NCBI GenBank assembly: GCA_002367105.1
Contig: DFCS01000012.1
Location: forward strand, 25,238-89,237
DNA: 64,000 bases
Direction of reading: 5' to 3'
From: Hungatella sp. UBA3048
GTDB taxonomy: Bacteria > Bacillota > Clostridia > Lachnospirales > Lachnospiraceae
Shown: piece after piece, positions 51,559-60,443 of the stretch
How positions within the stretch are numbered: the stretch's first letter is position 1
Layout: each line of letters begins with the position of its first letter
Made by a program: the position numbers and the translations under genes
Notes under the pieces: generated by a model
What the model was told of the DNA's origin: nothing
Databases searched by the model: none
What the model saw: only the letters and a program-made list of their open reading frames with translations

Positions 51559-51623
51559 GAAGCAGTATACAGAAAAATTTTCTTACATGCAAGCATGACG
51601 AAAATTTATCTGTATACTGCTTC
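51559..51623. repeat. 24-bp inverted repeat hairpin between ssnA and ygfK
   Basis: Arms 51559-51582 and 51600-51623 pair at 23 of 24 positions around a 17-nt loop that itself contains CATG...CATG symmetry. It lies in the 219-bp gap between ssnA and ygfK. It lacks a terminator U run, and the flanks read GC-rich. It may be a dispersed palindromic element or an mRNA-stabilising stem. Confidence 0.8.
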
Positions 51624-51636
51624 GCACTGCTCATTG

Positions 51637-52971
51637 CTATCTGGAATTTATCCGGTTTGCAAGTTCAGCTGCTGCCTGTCTGCAGTCTGCCATCACCTTT
51701 TCTTCATCAATTGCTGTAAGGATACGGTCCTTCATCAGCACTTTTCCGTTGCCTACCGTGGTTACTACGCTGCGTCCTGTCATTCCGAAAAGGATATGGC
51801 TGTTGCAGTTATCCCCATTCATTGGTGTTAACGGAATATAGTCGGTAACGATCACGTCTGCTGCTGCGCCCTCTTTTAATACGCCCAAAGGTTTCTTAAA
51901 GTAACGGCCAGCAATCTTTGCATTTCCTTCAAACAGCATCTTCGGAACTTCGCCCCATGCTGCATTGGGATCGCATAAATGATGCTTGTGCAGAACATTG
52001 GCCACTTTATAGGATTCTGTCATGTCGTGAGTATAACCATCAGTTCCAAGACCTGTTAAGATTCCTCTGTGAACCAGTTCCATGGTCGGGGGGCATCCGC
52101 ATGCATTGCCCATGTTGGATTCCGGATTGTGAACTACCATGGTATCCGTATCCTTAATCAGCTGCATCTCATGAGGGTTGATGTAGATGCAGTGTCCGAG
52201 AAGGGTCTTTTCTCCCAGGATATTGCAGTCCATGAGACGGTCTACGATTCGTTTGCCGTATTTCTTTAAGCAGTCATGAAGATCTTCGATACCCTCTGCC
52301 ACATGAATGTGATAACCAACACCTTCAGGCTTGTGGGAAGCTGCTAGTTCCATGGTCTCATCAGAAATGGTGAACTGGGCATGCATACCCATCATTCCTG
52401 CAATCATGTCGCTGTCATCTGCTAAAGCGTGCTTAATAAATGCTTCATTCTCTAAAACTGCTTCTTTTGCCTTCTCTTTGCCGTCTCTGTCAGAAACCTC
52501 ATAGCACAGACAGGAACGGACACCGGTCTCTTTTGCAGCCTCTTCGATCTTAAACAGGGAATCTGTAATATGGCCAAAGCTTGCGTGATGGTCAAAGGTT
52601 GTAGTCACACCGTTCTTAATGGAATCGATGTAAGTCGCCATGGCGCTTAACCGAGTTTCTTCTAAAGTGAGGTTACGGTCAATGGTCCACCACATTCCGT
52701 CAAGGATCTCTAAGAATCCGTGAGGATCATATCCATTGATGCTTAATCCTCGGGCAAAAGAGCTGTAAATATGTTCGTGGGCATTAATAAAGGCTGGCAT
52801 GATAACTCCGCCCTTTGCGTCAATGTACTCCGCATCCGGGTATGCTTTCTTCATCTCTTCCGTGGTTCCAACTTTGCGGATCACGTTCCCCTCCATTGCA
52901 ACTGCACCGTTCTCAAAAAACGGATTCCCAGGGTCTCTTGTAATCATTCTTCCATTACCGATAATCAGCAT
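51637..52971 (-). CDS. ssnA: SsnA, amidohydrolase/aminohydrolase
   Basis: The 444-residue metallo-aminohydrolase has the metal motif MPAFINAHEHIYSSFARGL, HVAEGIEDLHD, LGHCIYINPHEM and GLGTDGYTHDM. It is of the chlorohydrolase/guanine-deaminase-like type and is one of the constant members of the anaerobic purine cluster. It is first of the minus-strand purine transcript, divergent from the YheO-like regulator. The exact substrate has not been settled. Confidence 0.92.
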   Translation of the reverse strand: MLIIGNGRMITRDPGNPFFENGAVAMEGNVIRKVGTTEEMKKAYPDAEYIDAKGGVIMPAFINAHEHIYSSFARGLSINGYDPHGFLEILDGMWWTIDRNLTLEETRLSAMATYIDSIKNGVTTTFDHHASFGHITDSLFKIEEAAKETGVRSCLCYEVSDRDGKEKAKEAVLENEAFIKHALADDSDMIAGMMGMHAQFTISDETMELAASHKPEGVGYHIHVAEGIEDLHDCLKKYGKRIVDRLMDCNILGEKTLLGHCIYINPHEMQLIKDTDTMVVHNPESNMGNACGCPPTMELVHRGILTGLGTDGYTHDMTESYKVANVLHKHHLCDPNAAWGEVPKMLFEGNAKIAGRYFKKPLGVLKEGAAADVIVTDYIPLTPMNGDNCNSHILFGMTGRSVVTTVGNGKVLMKDRILTAIDEEKVMADCRQAAAELANRINSR

Positions 52972-53058
52972 GTTTCCATCTCCTTTTTTTCCATTTTCTA
53001 ATCATAATTTAGGTTAAACCTTAAAAAATTCAACTGTACAAACCTCACATAAGAATCC

Positions 53059-53086
53059 ATCTTATGCCTGTACTCAATTTTTGCAA
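53059..53086 (-). promoter_or_regulatory. putative promoter of ssnA
   Basis: On the minus strand a -35 TTGCAA (53081-53086) and a -10 TAAGAT (53059-53064) are separated by 16 bp. Confidence 0.35.
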
Positions 53087-53236
53087 TCTGCTTATACTCA
53101 CTCCTATAATCCGACATTTTCTATACAGATTACACCATAAATCCCTCACTAGGTACAGTGTATCATTTCATATAAAGAAATGCAAGTGAAAATACAAAAA
53201 AATTTTAGCGAACCTAAAAAATTTTTAGAAAACCAC

Positions 53237-53264
53237 TTGTAATTTTCATTTTTTATGCTATGAT
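53237..53264 (+). promoter_or_regulatory. putative promoter of the YheO-like regulator
   Basis: A -35 TTGTAA (53237-53242) and a -10 TATGAT (53259-53264) are separated by 16 bp, 38 bp before ATG 53302. Confidence 0.45.
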
Positions 53265-53301
53265 GAGTGTATAAGATGTTCCGATGAGGGGAGGGCAAAC
53301 G

Positions 53302-53946
53302 ATGGATACAAAGCTTGAACTATTAACGCAAATCGCAAGTGGAATTGCTACTCATTTTGGTAACAACTGTGAGGTAGTTATCCACGACATTAGGAAAGAA
53401 GATTTAGAGAGTTCCATTGTCTATATTGAGAACGGTCAGGTAAGCAACAGAAAGCTGGGGGATGGTCCCTCTGAAATCGTTCTTGAAACGTTAAAAAAGA
53501 ATCCGGATCTTTTAAAAGACCGCTTATCCTATTTAACAAGAACCGATGACGGCAGGATCCTAAAATCCAGCACCATGTATATAAGAGGGAAAAATAATAC
53601 CATTGATTACATTCTGGCTCTTAATTATGATATCACAGGATTGCTTACCATAGACAATTCCTTAAAATCTCTTCTCTCCACCTCGGAAACAGGAGACGAT
53701 GAGAAGCAGCCAAAAAGAATCACTCATAATGTGAATGATTTACTTGATGCACTGATCGAACAGTCTGTTGCACTGGTTGGTAAACCGGTCGCTCTTATGA
53801 GCAAAGATGACAAAGTTACGGCAATCCAGTATTTAAATGATGCCGGTGCTTTCCTTATTACTAGATCAGGTGACAAGGTTTCCAATTATTTTGGCATTTC
53901 CAAATTCACTTTATACAGTTATATGGATACAAATAAAGATAAGTAA
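53302..53946 (+). CDS. YheO-like PAS/HTH transcriptional regulator
   Basis: I start at ATG 53302 (GGGAGG 7 nt upstream), giving 214 residues. The N-terminal YheO PAS_6 domain has NNCEVVIHDIRKEDLESSIVYIENG and FNYDITGLLTIDN-like sequence (LNYDITGLLTIDNSL). The C-terminal HTH_22 helix-turn-helix has AIQYLNDAGAFLITRSGDKVSNYFGISKFTLYSYM. Relatives often control amino-acid racemase or purine catabolism genes. It is divergent from ssnA and upstream of ygeX, so it likely regulates both arms; the ligand may be a purine or a product of its breakdown. Confidence 0.9.
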   Translation: MDTKLELLTQIASGIATHFGNNCEVVIHDIRKEDLESSIVYIENGQVSNRKLGDGPSEIVLETLKKNPDLLKDRLSYLTRTDDGRILKSSTMYIRGKNNTIDYILALNYDITGLLTIDNSLKSLLSTSETGDDEKQPKRITHNVNDLLDALIEQSVALVGKPVALMSKDDKVTAIQYLNDAGAFLITRSGDKVSNYFGISKFTLYSYMDTNKDK

Positions 53947-53979
53947 TATATTAAAGAAGAAAAAAGGAGAATGAAAATC

Positions 53980-55185
53980 ATGAAACCAATCCAATGGGTT
54001 GTAAACACCATGCCAAAGACCGATGATAAAAATTTACCGGTTATGGCCACTGATGAAATCAAGAAGGCAAGAGTATTCCACGAAAGCTTTCCTCAATACA
54101 GCAAGACTCCTCTTGTAAAGCTGGATCACATGGCAGATTATTTAGGCCTTGGCCAGGTTTACATGAAAGACGAATCTTACCGTTTCGGCTTAAATGCATT
54201 CAAGGTGTTAGGCGGATCCTTTGCTATTGCAAAGTACATTGCAAAGCAGACTGGAAAAGATGTTTCTGATCTTCCCTACAGCGTCCTCACATCTGACGCA
54301 TTAAGAGAAGAGTTTGGCCAGGCAACCTTCTTCACCGCTACCGACGGTAATCACGGACGTGGTGTTGCATGGGCAGCGAACCGGTTAGGCCAGAAGTCCG
54401 TAGTCTATATGCCAAAGGGTTCTACAATTACCCGTTTTAACAATATAAAAGCAGAAGGCGCTACAGTTACCATTGAAGAAGTCAATTATGACGAATGTGT
54501 CCGCATGGCTGCAGATGCTGCTTCTAAAACAAAGAACGGCGTTGTGGTACAGGATACTGCCTGGGATGGTTACGAAGAGATTCCTGCCTGGATCATGCAG
54601 GGCTACGGAACCATGGCACTGGAAGCAAATGAGCAGCTTGAGGAAAATGGCTGCGACAGGCCGACCCATGTATTTGTTCAGGCTGGTGTAGGTTCTCTTG
54701 CAGGAGCTGTTCAGGGATATTTTGCAAACCGCTATCCTAAGAATCCTCCTAAGGTAGTCGTTGTGGAAGCTGATGTGGCTGACTGTCTCTATAAGGGTGC
54801 AAAAGCCGGCGACGGAGATATCCGCATCGTAGACGGCGATATGCAGACCATTATGGCCGGCCTTGCCTGCGGAGAGCCAAACACGATTTCCTGGGATATC
54901 TTAAAGAATCACGTAGATACCTTTGTATCTGCTCCTGACTGGGTAGCTGCCCAGGGCATGAGAATGCTTGCCGCTCCTATCAAAGGTGATGCACCGGTAA
55001 CTTCCGGCGAATCAGGCGCTGCTCCTTTCGGAGTTCTTGCCTGCATCATGCTTCTTGATGAATACAAGGAGTTAAAAGAGCATTTAGGACTTAATAAGGA
55101 TTCAAAAGTTCTCCTCTTCTCTACTGAGGGTGACACCGATCCAGAACGTTACAAAGCAATTGTCTGGGACGGAAAAGAACGTTAG
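53980..55185 (+). CDS. ygeX: diaminopropionate ammonia-lyase (YgeX)
   Basis: A 401-residue PLP enzyme (ATG 53980; AAGGAG 10 nt upstream). The Schiff-base Lys lies in RFGLNAFKVLGGSFA, and the glycine-rich phosphate loop is TATDGNHGRGVAW with a late GESGAAPFGV segment. It converts 2,3-diaminopropionate into pyruvate and ammonia. In anaerobic purine degradation this fits the last steps, where the ring carbon skeleton ends as an amino acid. It is first of the plus-strand transcript. Confidence 0.95.
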   Translation: MKPIQWVVNTMPKTDDKNLPVMATDEIKKARVFHESFPQYSKTPLVKLDHMADYLGLGQVYMKDESYRFGLNAFKVLGGSFAIAKYIAKQTGKDVSDLPYSVLTSDALREEFGQATFFTATDGNHGRGVAWAANRLGQKSVVYMPKGSTITRFNNIKAEGATVTIEEVNYDECVRMAADAASKTKNGVVVQDTAWDGYEEIPAWIMQGYGTMALEANEQLEENGCDRPTHVFVQAGVGSLAGAVQGYFANRYPKNPPKVVVVEADVADCLYKGAKAGDGDIRIVDGDMQTIMAGLACGEPNTISWDILKNHVDTFVSAPDWVAAQGMRMLAAPIKGDAPVTSGESGAAPFGVLACIMLLDEYKELKEHLGLNKDSKVLLFSTEGDTDPERYKAIVWDGKER

Positions 55186-55256
55186 GCATAATTCCGTTCG
55201 ATGAGCCAAAGGCGAATCGAACTTCCTGAATAAATTATAAAATGGAGGACAAAAAC

Positions 55257-56567
55257 ATGGATTACAACAAAATCAAAGAAGCAGCAAAAAATTATGAAGC
55301 CGACATGACAAAGTTCTTACGGGAAATCGTTAAATTCCCAGGCGAGAGCTGTGATGAGAAGGCTCACATCGACCGCATCGCAGAAGAAATGCGGAAGCTG
55401 GATTTCGACAAAGTAGAAATCGACGGCATGGGCAACGTATTAGGCTATATGGGAACCGGCAAGACCTTAATCGGCTTTGACGCTCACATTGATACCGTTG
55501 GTATCGGAAACAAGAACAACTGGACATTTGATCCATACGAAGGCTACGAGAATGATACAGAGATCGGCGGCCGCGGCGTATCCGATCAGTGCGGCGGTAT
55601 CGTATCTGCTGTTTACGGTGCTAAAATCATGAAGGACTTAGGTCTTTTAAATGACAAATACACCGTTTTAGTTACCGGTACTGTTCAGGAAGAAGACTGT
55701 GACGGTCTTTGCTGGCAGTATATCATCAACGAAGGCAAGGTTCGTCCGGAATTCGTTGTTTCCACAGAGCCAACTGACGGCGGTATCTACCGCGGACAGA
55801 GAGGCCGTATGGAAATCCGTATCGACGTAAAGGGTATCTCCTGCCACGGTTCCGCACCAGAGCGCGGTGACAACGCAATCTACAAAATGGCTGATATTCT
55901 TCAGAACGTTCGCTCTCTTAACGAAAATGATGCTGCTGATGACAAGGAAATCAAAGGCCTTGCAAAGATGCTTGATGAGAAGTACAACAAAGAGTGGAAA
56001 GAAGCAAACTTCTTAGGACGCGGTACTGTAACTGCTTCCGAGATCTTCTTCACCTCCCCAAGCCGTTGTGCAGTTGCTGACTCTGCTTCCGTATCCTTAG
56101 ACCGTCGTATGACCGCAGGCGAAACATGGGAAAGCTGTCTGGAAGAGATCCGCAATCTTCCAAACGTTAAGAAATACGGCAATGACGTTACTGTTTCCAT
56201 GTACGAATATTCCCGTCCTTCCTACACAGGACTTACTTATCCGATCGAGTGCTACTTCCCAACCTGGGTTATTCCGGAGGATCACGATGTTACCAAGGCA
56301 CTGGAAGAAGCTTACAAGAACCTTTACGGTGATGCAAGAATCGGTGCAGAAGAAACTGTTGCTATGAGAACTGCCCGTCCTCTTACCGACAAATGGACCT
56401 TCTCTACAAACGGCGTATCCATCATGGGCCGTAACGGAATCCCATGCATCGGCTTTGGACCTGGTGCAGAAGCTCAGGCTCATGCTCCTAACGAGAAGAC
56501 CTGGAAGCAGGATCTGGTTACCTGTGCAGCTGTATATGCAGCACTTCCAACCGCTTACTGCAAATAA
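55257..56567 (+). CDS. ygeY: YgeY, M20-family selenium-metabolism-linked hydrolase
   Basis: A 436-residue zinc peptidase/deacylase-fold enzyme (ATG 55257; GGAGG upstream). Motifs are [12 protein letters not shown] (metal His and Asp), [32 protein letters not shown] (catalytic Glu pair) and [18 protein letters not shown]. The C-terminal His is in [18 protein letters not shown]. Linked by context to ygeX/ygeW and purine breakdown; its substrate is probably an N-carbamoyl or N-formyl amino acid intermediate (inference). Uses abundant CGT, GAA and GGC codons, suggesting high expression. Confidence 0.94.
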   Translation: MDYNKIKEAAKNYEADMTKFLREIVKFPGESCDEKAHIDRIAEEMRKLDFDKVEIDGMGNVLGYMGTGKTLIGFDAHIDTVGIGNKNNWTFDPYEGYENDTEIGGRGVSDQCGGIVSAVYGAKIMKDLGLLNDKYTVLVTGTVQEEDCDGLCWQYIINEGKVRPEFVVSTEPTDGGIYRGQRGRMEIRIDVKGISCHGSAPERGDNAIYKMADILQNVRSLNENDAADDKEIKGLAKMLDEKYNKEWKEANFLGRGTVTASEIFFTSPSRCAVADSASVSLDRRMTAGETWESCLEEIRNLPNVKKYGNDVTVSMYEYSRPSYTGLTYPIECYFPTWVIPEDHDVTKALEEAYKNLYGDARIGAEETVAMRTARPLTDKWTFSTNGVSIMGRNGIPCIGFGPGAEAQAHAPNEKTWKQDLVTCAAVYAALPTAYCK

Positions 56568-56610
56568 GTTAAACAAGCCATTATCAACTATTTTACCATA
56601 ATTCTGGCAG

Positions 56611-56627
56611 CAGGCCTTTTAGGCCTG
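56611..56627. repeat. short palindromic hairpin between ygeY and ygeW
   Basis: CAGGCCT (56611-56617), TTT loop, AGGCCTG (56621-56627), with a GGCAG/CCGCC extension. There is no T run, so it is likely an intercistronic mRNA stem. The 183-bp gap is otherwise unremarkable. Confidence 0.5.
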
Positions 56628-56750
56628 CCGCCACTCCTAACAATCATTTTTGCAATCTGCCGATCATTCCTTCCCCAATCAATGCCTGGCAGACTGCATG
56701 AAGGATAGATAACAATAAAACAAGATAATATTCAGGAGGCTAACTACAAT

Positions 56751-57944
56751 ATGAAAACCTTACAGGATTACATTGACAAACTGAATTCCTTAAACTTTAA
56801 GGAGATGTATGAGAATGATTTCTTCTTAACATGGGAAAAGACAGACGACGAGCTGGAAGCTGTCTGGACCGTTGCTGATGCTCTTCGCTTCATGAGAGAA
56901 AACAACATTTCCACAAAAGTATTCGAGAGCGGTCTTGGAATTTCCTTATTCCGTGACAACTCTACACGTACCCGTTTCTCCTTCGCTTCCGCATGTAACT
57001 TACTTGGTCTGGAAGTTCAGGATTTAGACGAGGGCAAATCTCAGGTAGCTCACGGCGAGACCGTTCGTGAAACAGCTAACATGGTTTCCTTCATGGCAGA
57101 TGTTATCGGTATCCGCGATGATATGTATATCGGCAAAGGAAATACCTATATGCATGAATTTATGGACGCTGTTACCCAGGGAAATAAAGACGGCATCTTA
57201 GAGCAGAGACCAACCTTAGTAAACTTACAGTGCGACATTGACCATCCAACTCAGAGTATGGCTGATATGCTTCACATCATCCATGAGATGGGCGGCATCG
57301 AGAACTTAAAGGGCAAAAAGCTGGCTATGACATGGGCTTACTCTCCTTCCTACGGAAAGCCATTATCCGTTCCTCAGGGAATCATCGGCTTAATGACACG
57401 TATGGGTATGGAAGTTGTTTTAGCTCATCCGGAAGGCTACGAAGTTATGCCTGAAGTTGTTGAAGTTGCAAAGAAGAACGCTGAAAAATCCGGCGGTACC
57501 TTCCGTGTATCCAACGATATGGCTGACGCATTCAAGGATGCTGACGTTGTATATCCAAAGAGCTGGGCTCCATTCGCAGCTATGGAAAAGAGAACCAACC
57601 TTTACGGTGAAGGCGATACAGACGGCATCAAGGCTCTTGAGAAAGAATTACTGGCTCAGAACGCAAGCCACAAAGACTGGTGCTGTACCGAAGAGCTGAT
57701 GAAGACCACAAAAGATGGCAAGGCTCTTTACATGCACTGCTTACCAGCTGACATCAATGATGTAAGCTGCAAGGACGGTGAGGTTGTAGCTTCCGTATTC
57801 GATCGTTACCGCGATCCGTTATACAAAGAAGCAAGCTACAAGCCATATGTAATCGCAGCTATGATCTTCTTAAGCAAATTTGAGAATCCACAGGAAATCT
57901 TAAAGAAGCTGGAATCTGGCAAAACACCGAGAATTTTTGAATAA
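56751..57944 (+). CDS. ygeW: YgeW, knotted carbamoyltransferase
   Basis: The 397-residue aspartate/ornithine transcarbamylase-fold protein has FRDNSTRTRFSFASACNLLGL in the carbamoyl-phosphate site (STRT), a DGKALYMHCLPADINDV motif (HCLP), and a 57-residue knot-type region. In the purine cluster it is believed to cleave a carbamoylated intermediate by phosphorolysis, yielding carbamoyl phosphate for the following kinase. AGGAGG precedes the ATG by 11 nt. CDS uses codons typical of high expression. Confidence 0.94.
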   Translation: MKTLQDYIDKLNSLNFKEMYENDFFLTWEKTDDELEAVWTVADALRFMRENNISTKVFESGLGISLFRDNSTRTRFSFASACNLLGLEVQDLDEGKSQVAHGETVRETANMVSFMADVIGIRDDMYIGKGNTYMHEFMDAVTQGNKDGILEQRPTLVNLQCDIDHPTQSMADMLHIIHEMGGIENLKGKKLAMTWAYSPSYGKPLSVPQGIIGLMTRMGMEVVLAHPEGYEVMPEVVEVAKKNAEKSGGTFRVSNDMADAFKDADVVYPKSWAPFAAMEKRTNLYGEGDTDGIKALEKELLAQNASHKDWCCTEELMKTTKDGKALYMHCLPADINDVSCKDGEVVASVFDRYRDPLYKEASYKPYVIAAMIFLSKFENPQEILKKLESGKTPRIFE

Positions 57945-57953
57945 TTTCACCTT

Positions 57954-57967
57954 GGGGCAGCTGCCCC
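57954..57967. repeat. 14-bp GC palindrome after ygeW
   Basis: Perfect palindrome GGGGCAGCTGCCCC, 10 bp after the ygeW stop. It may form a stem in the mRNA or be a binding site; no T run follows. Confidence 0.5.
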
Positions 57968-57982
57968 ATATTTAAGAATTCC

Positions 57983-58026
57983 AGGCGTACCTGCAGCCTA
58001 ATGAATGGTTACGGGTGCGCCTTTTT
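57983..58026 (+). terminator. terminator or attenuator between ygeW and the kinase gene
   Basis: AGGCGTACC (57983-57991) pairs with GGTGCGCCT (58014-58022), nine pairs including one G-T, followed by TTTTTAAAT. It may reduce read-through to the carbamate kinase and permease genes. Confidence 0.6.
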
Positions 58027-58058
58027 AAATAATTCTTAATCACTAAGAGGATAGCAAA

Positions 58059-59003
58059 ATGGAAAAGAAAAAAAGAATTGTTATTGCATTAGGCGGCAAT
58101 GCTTTGGGCAACACATTACCTGAGCAGATGGCTGCAGTAAAGATCACGTCAAAAGCAATCGTTGACCTGATCGAAGAAGGCTGTGAAGTAGTGGTGGTTC
58201 ACGGCAACGGCCCGCAGGTGGGTATGATTAACAATGCAATGAGCGCTTTAACACGGGAAGATCCCAAGCAGCCAAACACTCCTCTTTCCGTCTGTGTAGC
58301 CATGAGCCAGGCTTATATCGGCTATGACTTACAGAATGCTCTAAGAGAAGAGCTGGTAAACAGGAACATCAGTAACATTCCTGTAACCACCATGATCACA
58401 CAGGTTCGTGTAGATGAAAACGATCCTGCTTTCAACTCTCCCAGCAAGCCAATCGGTCACTTCATGACTGCAGAAGAAGCGAAACTGGCTGAGGAAAAGT
58501 ACGGATACATCACAAAGGAAGATGCCGGACGCGGATACCGCCGTGTGGTAGCTTCTCCAAGCCCTTCAGAAATCATTGAAATCGGCGCAATCCGCTCCCT
58601 TGTGGAAGCAGGACAGCTGGTTATCGCCTGCGGCGGCGGCGGCATACCCGTTACCCTTCAGGGAAATCATTTAAAAGGTGCAAGTGCAGTTATTGACAAA
58701 GATTTTGCAAGTGAATTGCTGGCAGAGGAACTGGATGCAGACTTCTTAATCATCCTCACAGCAGTTGAGAAAGTAGCAATAAACTTCGGTAAACCGGAAG
58801 AGAAATGGTTGGACGATATCACAACAGACGATGCCCGCAAGTATATTGGAGAAGGACACTTCGCTCCTGGCTCCATGCTACCAAAGGTACAGGCTGCTGT
58901 GAAATTCGCAGATTCCAAAGAAGGGCGCAATGCGCTCATTACCTTGCTGGAAAAAGCAAAAGAAGGAATCCTGGGGAAGACCGGAACTCATATTCATCAG
59001 TAA
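58059..59003 (+). CDS. arcC: carbamate kinase
   Basis: A 314-residue amino-acid-kinase-fold enzyme with IVIALGGNALG, VVVHGNGPQVGMINNAM, GRGYRRVVASPSP, IACGGGGIPV, and KEGRNALITLL. It transfers phosphate from carbamoyl phosphate to ADP, making ATP with CO2 and ammonia. Following ygeW, it turns purine-derived carbamoyl phosphate into ATP (E. coli equivalent YqeA). RBS GAGGATAG upstream is moderate. It is 34 nt upstream of the permease gene. Confidence 0.96.
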   Translation: MEKKKRIVIALGGNALGNTLPEQMAAVKITSKAIVDLIEEGCEVVVVHGNGPQVGMINNAMSALTREDPKQPNTPLSVCVAMSQAYIGYDLQNALREELVNRNISNIPVTTMITQVRVDENDPAFNSPSKPIGHFMTAEEAKLAEEKYGYITKEDAGRGYRRVVASPSPSEIIEIGAIRSLVEAGQLVIACGGGGIPVTLQGNHLKGASAVIDKDFASELLAEELDADFLIILTAVEKVAINFGKPEEKWLDDITTDDARKYIGEGHFAPGSMLPKVQAAVKFADSKEGRNALITLLEKAKEGILGKTGTHIHQ

Positions 59004-59036
59004 ACCGTAAATCTTTCCAAAAGGAGGACTTTTACA

Positions 59037-60395
59037 ATGAAGGAATCTAATAAGCAATACGCTTCTATATTTGAAATGGATGGTATCCCAAAATTTACAC
59101 AGGCTCTTCCTTTGGCTATTCAGCATCTTGTGGCCATGATCGTTGGCTGTGTAACTCCTGCTATTATCGTGTCAAACGTTGCCCAGCTTAGTCCTGCGGA
59201 CCGGGTCATCCTGATTCAGGCTGCTCTGGTAGTTTCCGCATTATCCACCCTGCTCCAGCTATTCCCCATTGGCAATAAAAACGGCTTCCATCTGGGTGCC
59301 GCCCTTCCTGTCATTATGGGTATCAGCTTTGCCTATGTTCCAAGTATGCAGGCCATTGCCGCAGATTATGGCGTGGCAGCAATCTTGGGAGCTCAGATCG
59401 TGGGCGGTGTGGTTGCATTTATCGTAGGCTTTGGTGTAACGCGCATCCGTAAATTCTTCCCGCCGCTCATTACAGGAACGGTAGTATTCACCATTGGACT
59501 TTCTCTGTATCCAACCGCCATCAACTATATGGCCGGAGGAACTGCCAATAAGGATTTGGAAGGAATGATGCAGTACGGCTCCTGGCAGAACTGGCTTGTG
59601 GCAATCATCACCCTGGCTGTTGTAACCGGCCTTAATCACTTTGGAAAAGGCTTTTTTAAGCTGGCTTCCATTTTAATCGGACTTATCGTTGGTTATGTTG
59701 TTGCATTTTCCTTCGGCATGATAGATTTTGCAAACGTTGGAACTGCATCTATATTCCAGGTTCCACAGCCGCTTCATTTTGGAATTGTTTTTGAACCATC
59801 CTCATGTGTTGCCATTGGACTCTTATTTGCGATAAATTCTGTTCAGGCAATCGGTGACTTTACAGCCACTACGACAGGATCCATTGATCGTGATCCAACA
59901 GATAAGGAACTTCGGGGCGGAATTATGGGCTACGGCTTCACCAACCTTTTGGGCGCCCTATTAGGAGGCCTTCCCACTGCAACATACAGCCAGAACGTTG
60001 GTATTGTAACAACAACCAAGGTTGTTAACCGCTGCATTATGGGACTGACTGCAATTATCTTATTAGCAGCCGGACTGGTTCCAAAATTCTCCGCTATACT
60101 TACTACCATTCCTCAGTGCGTACTTGGAGGTGCTACCGTATCAGTATTTGCTTCCATCGCCATGACAGGAATGAGACTTATTACGTCAGAGAAGATGACC
60201 TTCCGGAACTCTTCCATCGTAGGTCTTGCTGTTGCACTCGGTATGGGAATTTCTCAGGCTCCACTCTCATTACAGACTTTCCCAGCTTGGGCTACTACCA
60301 TCTTTGGACGGTCCCCAGTCGTTGTAGCAACCATCGTAGCAATCTTTTTAAATATCATACTTCCTAAAGATAAAGATCTGGCAAGTAAGAAATAA
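59037..60395 (+). CDS. NCS2 purine (urate/xanthine) permease
   Basis: A 452-residue transporter of the nucleobase:cation symporter-2 family, with about 14 hydrophobic segments. Family motifs include QHLVAMIVGCVTPAIIVSN in segment 1, the central AINSVQAIGDFTATTTGS with the conserved Asp-bearing region, and the signature ATYSQNVGIVTTTKVVNR. Fine substrate choice between urate, xanthine and other purines cannot be read by eye. Position at the end of the purine-catabolism transcript supports a purine importer. AGGAGG precedes the ATG. Confidence 0.9.
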   Translation: MKESNKQYASIFEMDGIPKFTQALPLAIQHLVAMIVGCVTPAIIVSNVAQLSPADRVILIQAALVVSALSTLLQLFPIGNKNGFHLGAALPVIMGISFAYVPSMQAIAADYGVAAILGAQIVGGVVAFIVGFGVTRIRKFFPPLITGTVVFTIGLSLYPTAINYMAGGTANKDLEGMMQYGSWQNWLVAIITLAVVTGLNHFGKGFFKLASILIGLIVGYVVAFSFGMIDFANVGTASIFQVPQPLHFGIVFEPSSCVAIGLLFAINSVQAIGDFTATTTGSIDRDPTDKELRGGIMGYGFTNLLGALLGGLPTATYSQNVGIVTTTKVVNRCIMGLTAIILLAAGLVPKFSAILTTIPQCVLGGATVSVFASIAMTGMRLITSEKMTFRNSSIVGLAVALGMGISQAPLSLQTFPAWATTIFGRSPVVVATIVAIFLNIILPKDKDLASKK

Positions 60396-60403
60396 GATCA
60401 AAT

Positions 60404-60437
60404 AAAATGGCTGTTGGATCAATCCAACAGCCATTTT
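60404..60437. terminator. bidirectional terminator between permease and glgP
   Basis: Perfect 16-bp arms, AAAATGGCTGTTGGAT (60404-60419) and ATCCAACAGCCATTTT (60422-60437), lie between convergent genes with A/T-rich ends on both strands. Confidence 0.8.
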
Positions 60438-60443
60438 CACATG

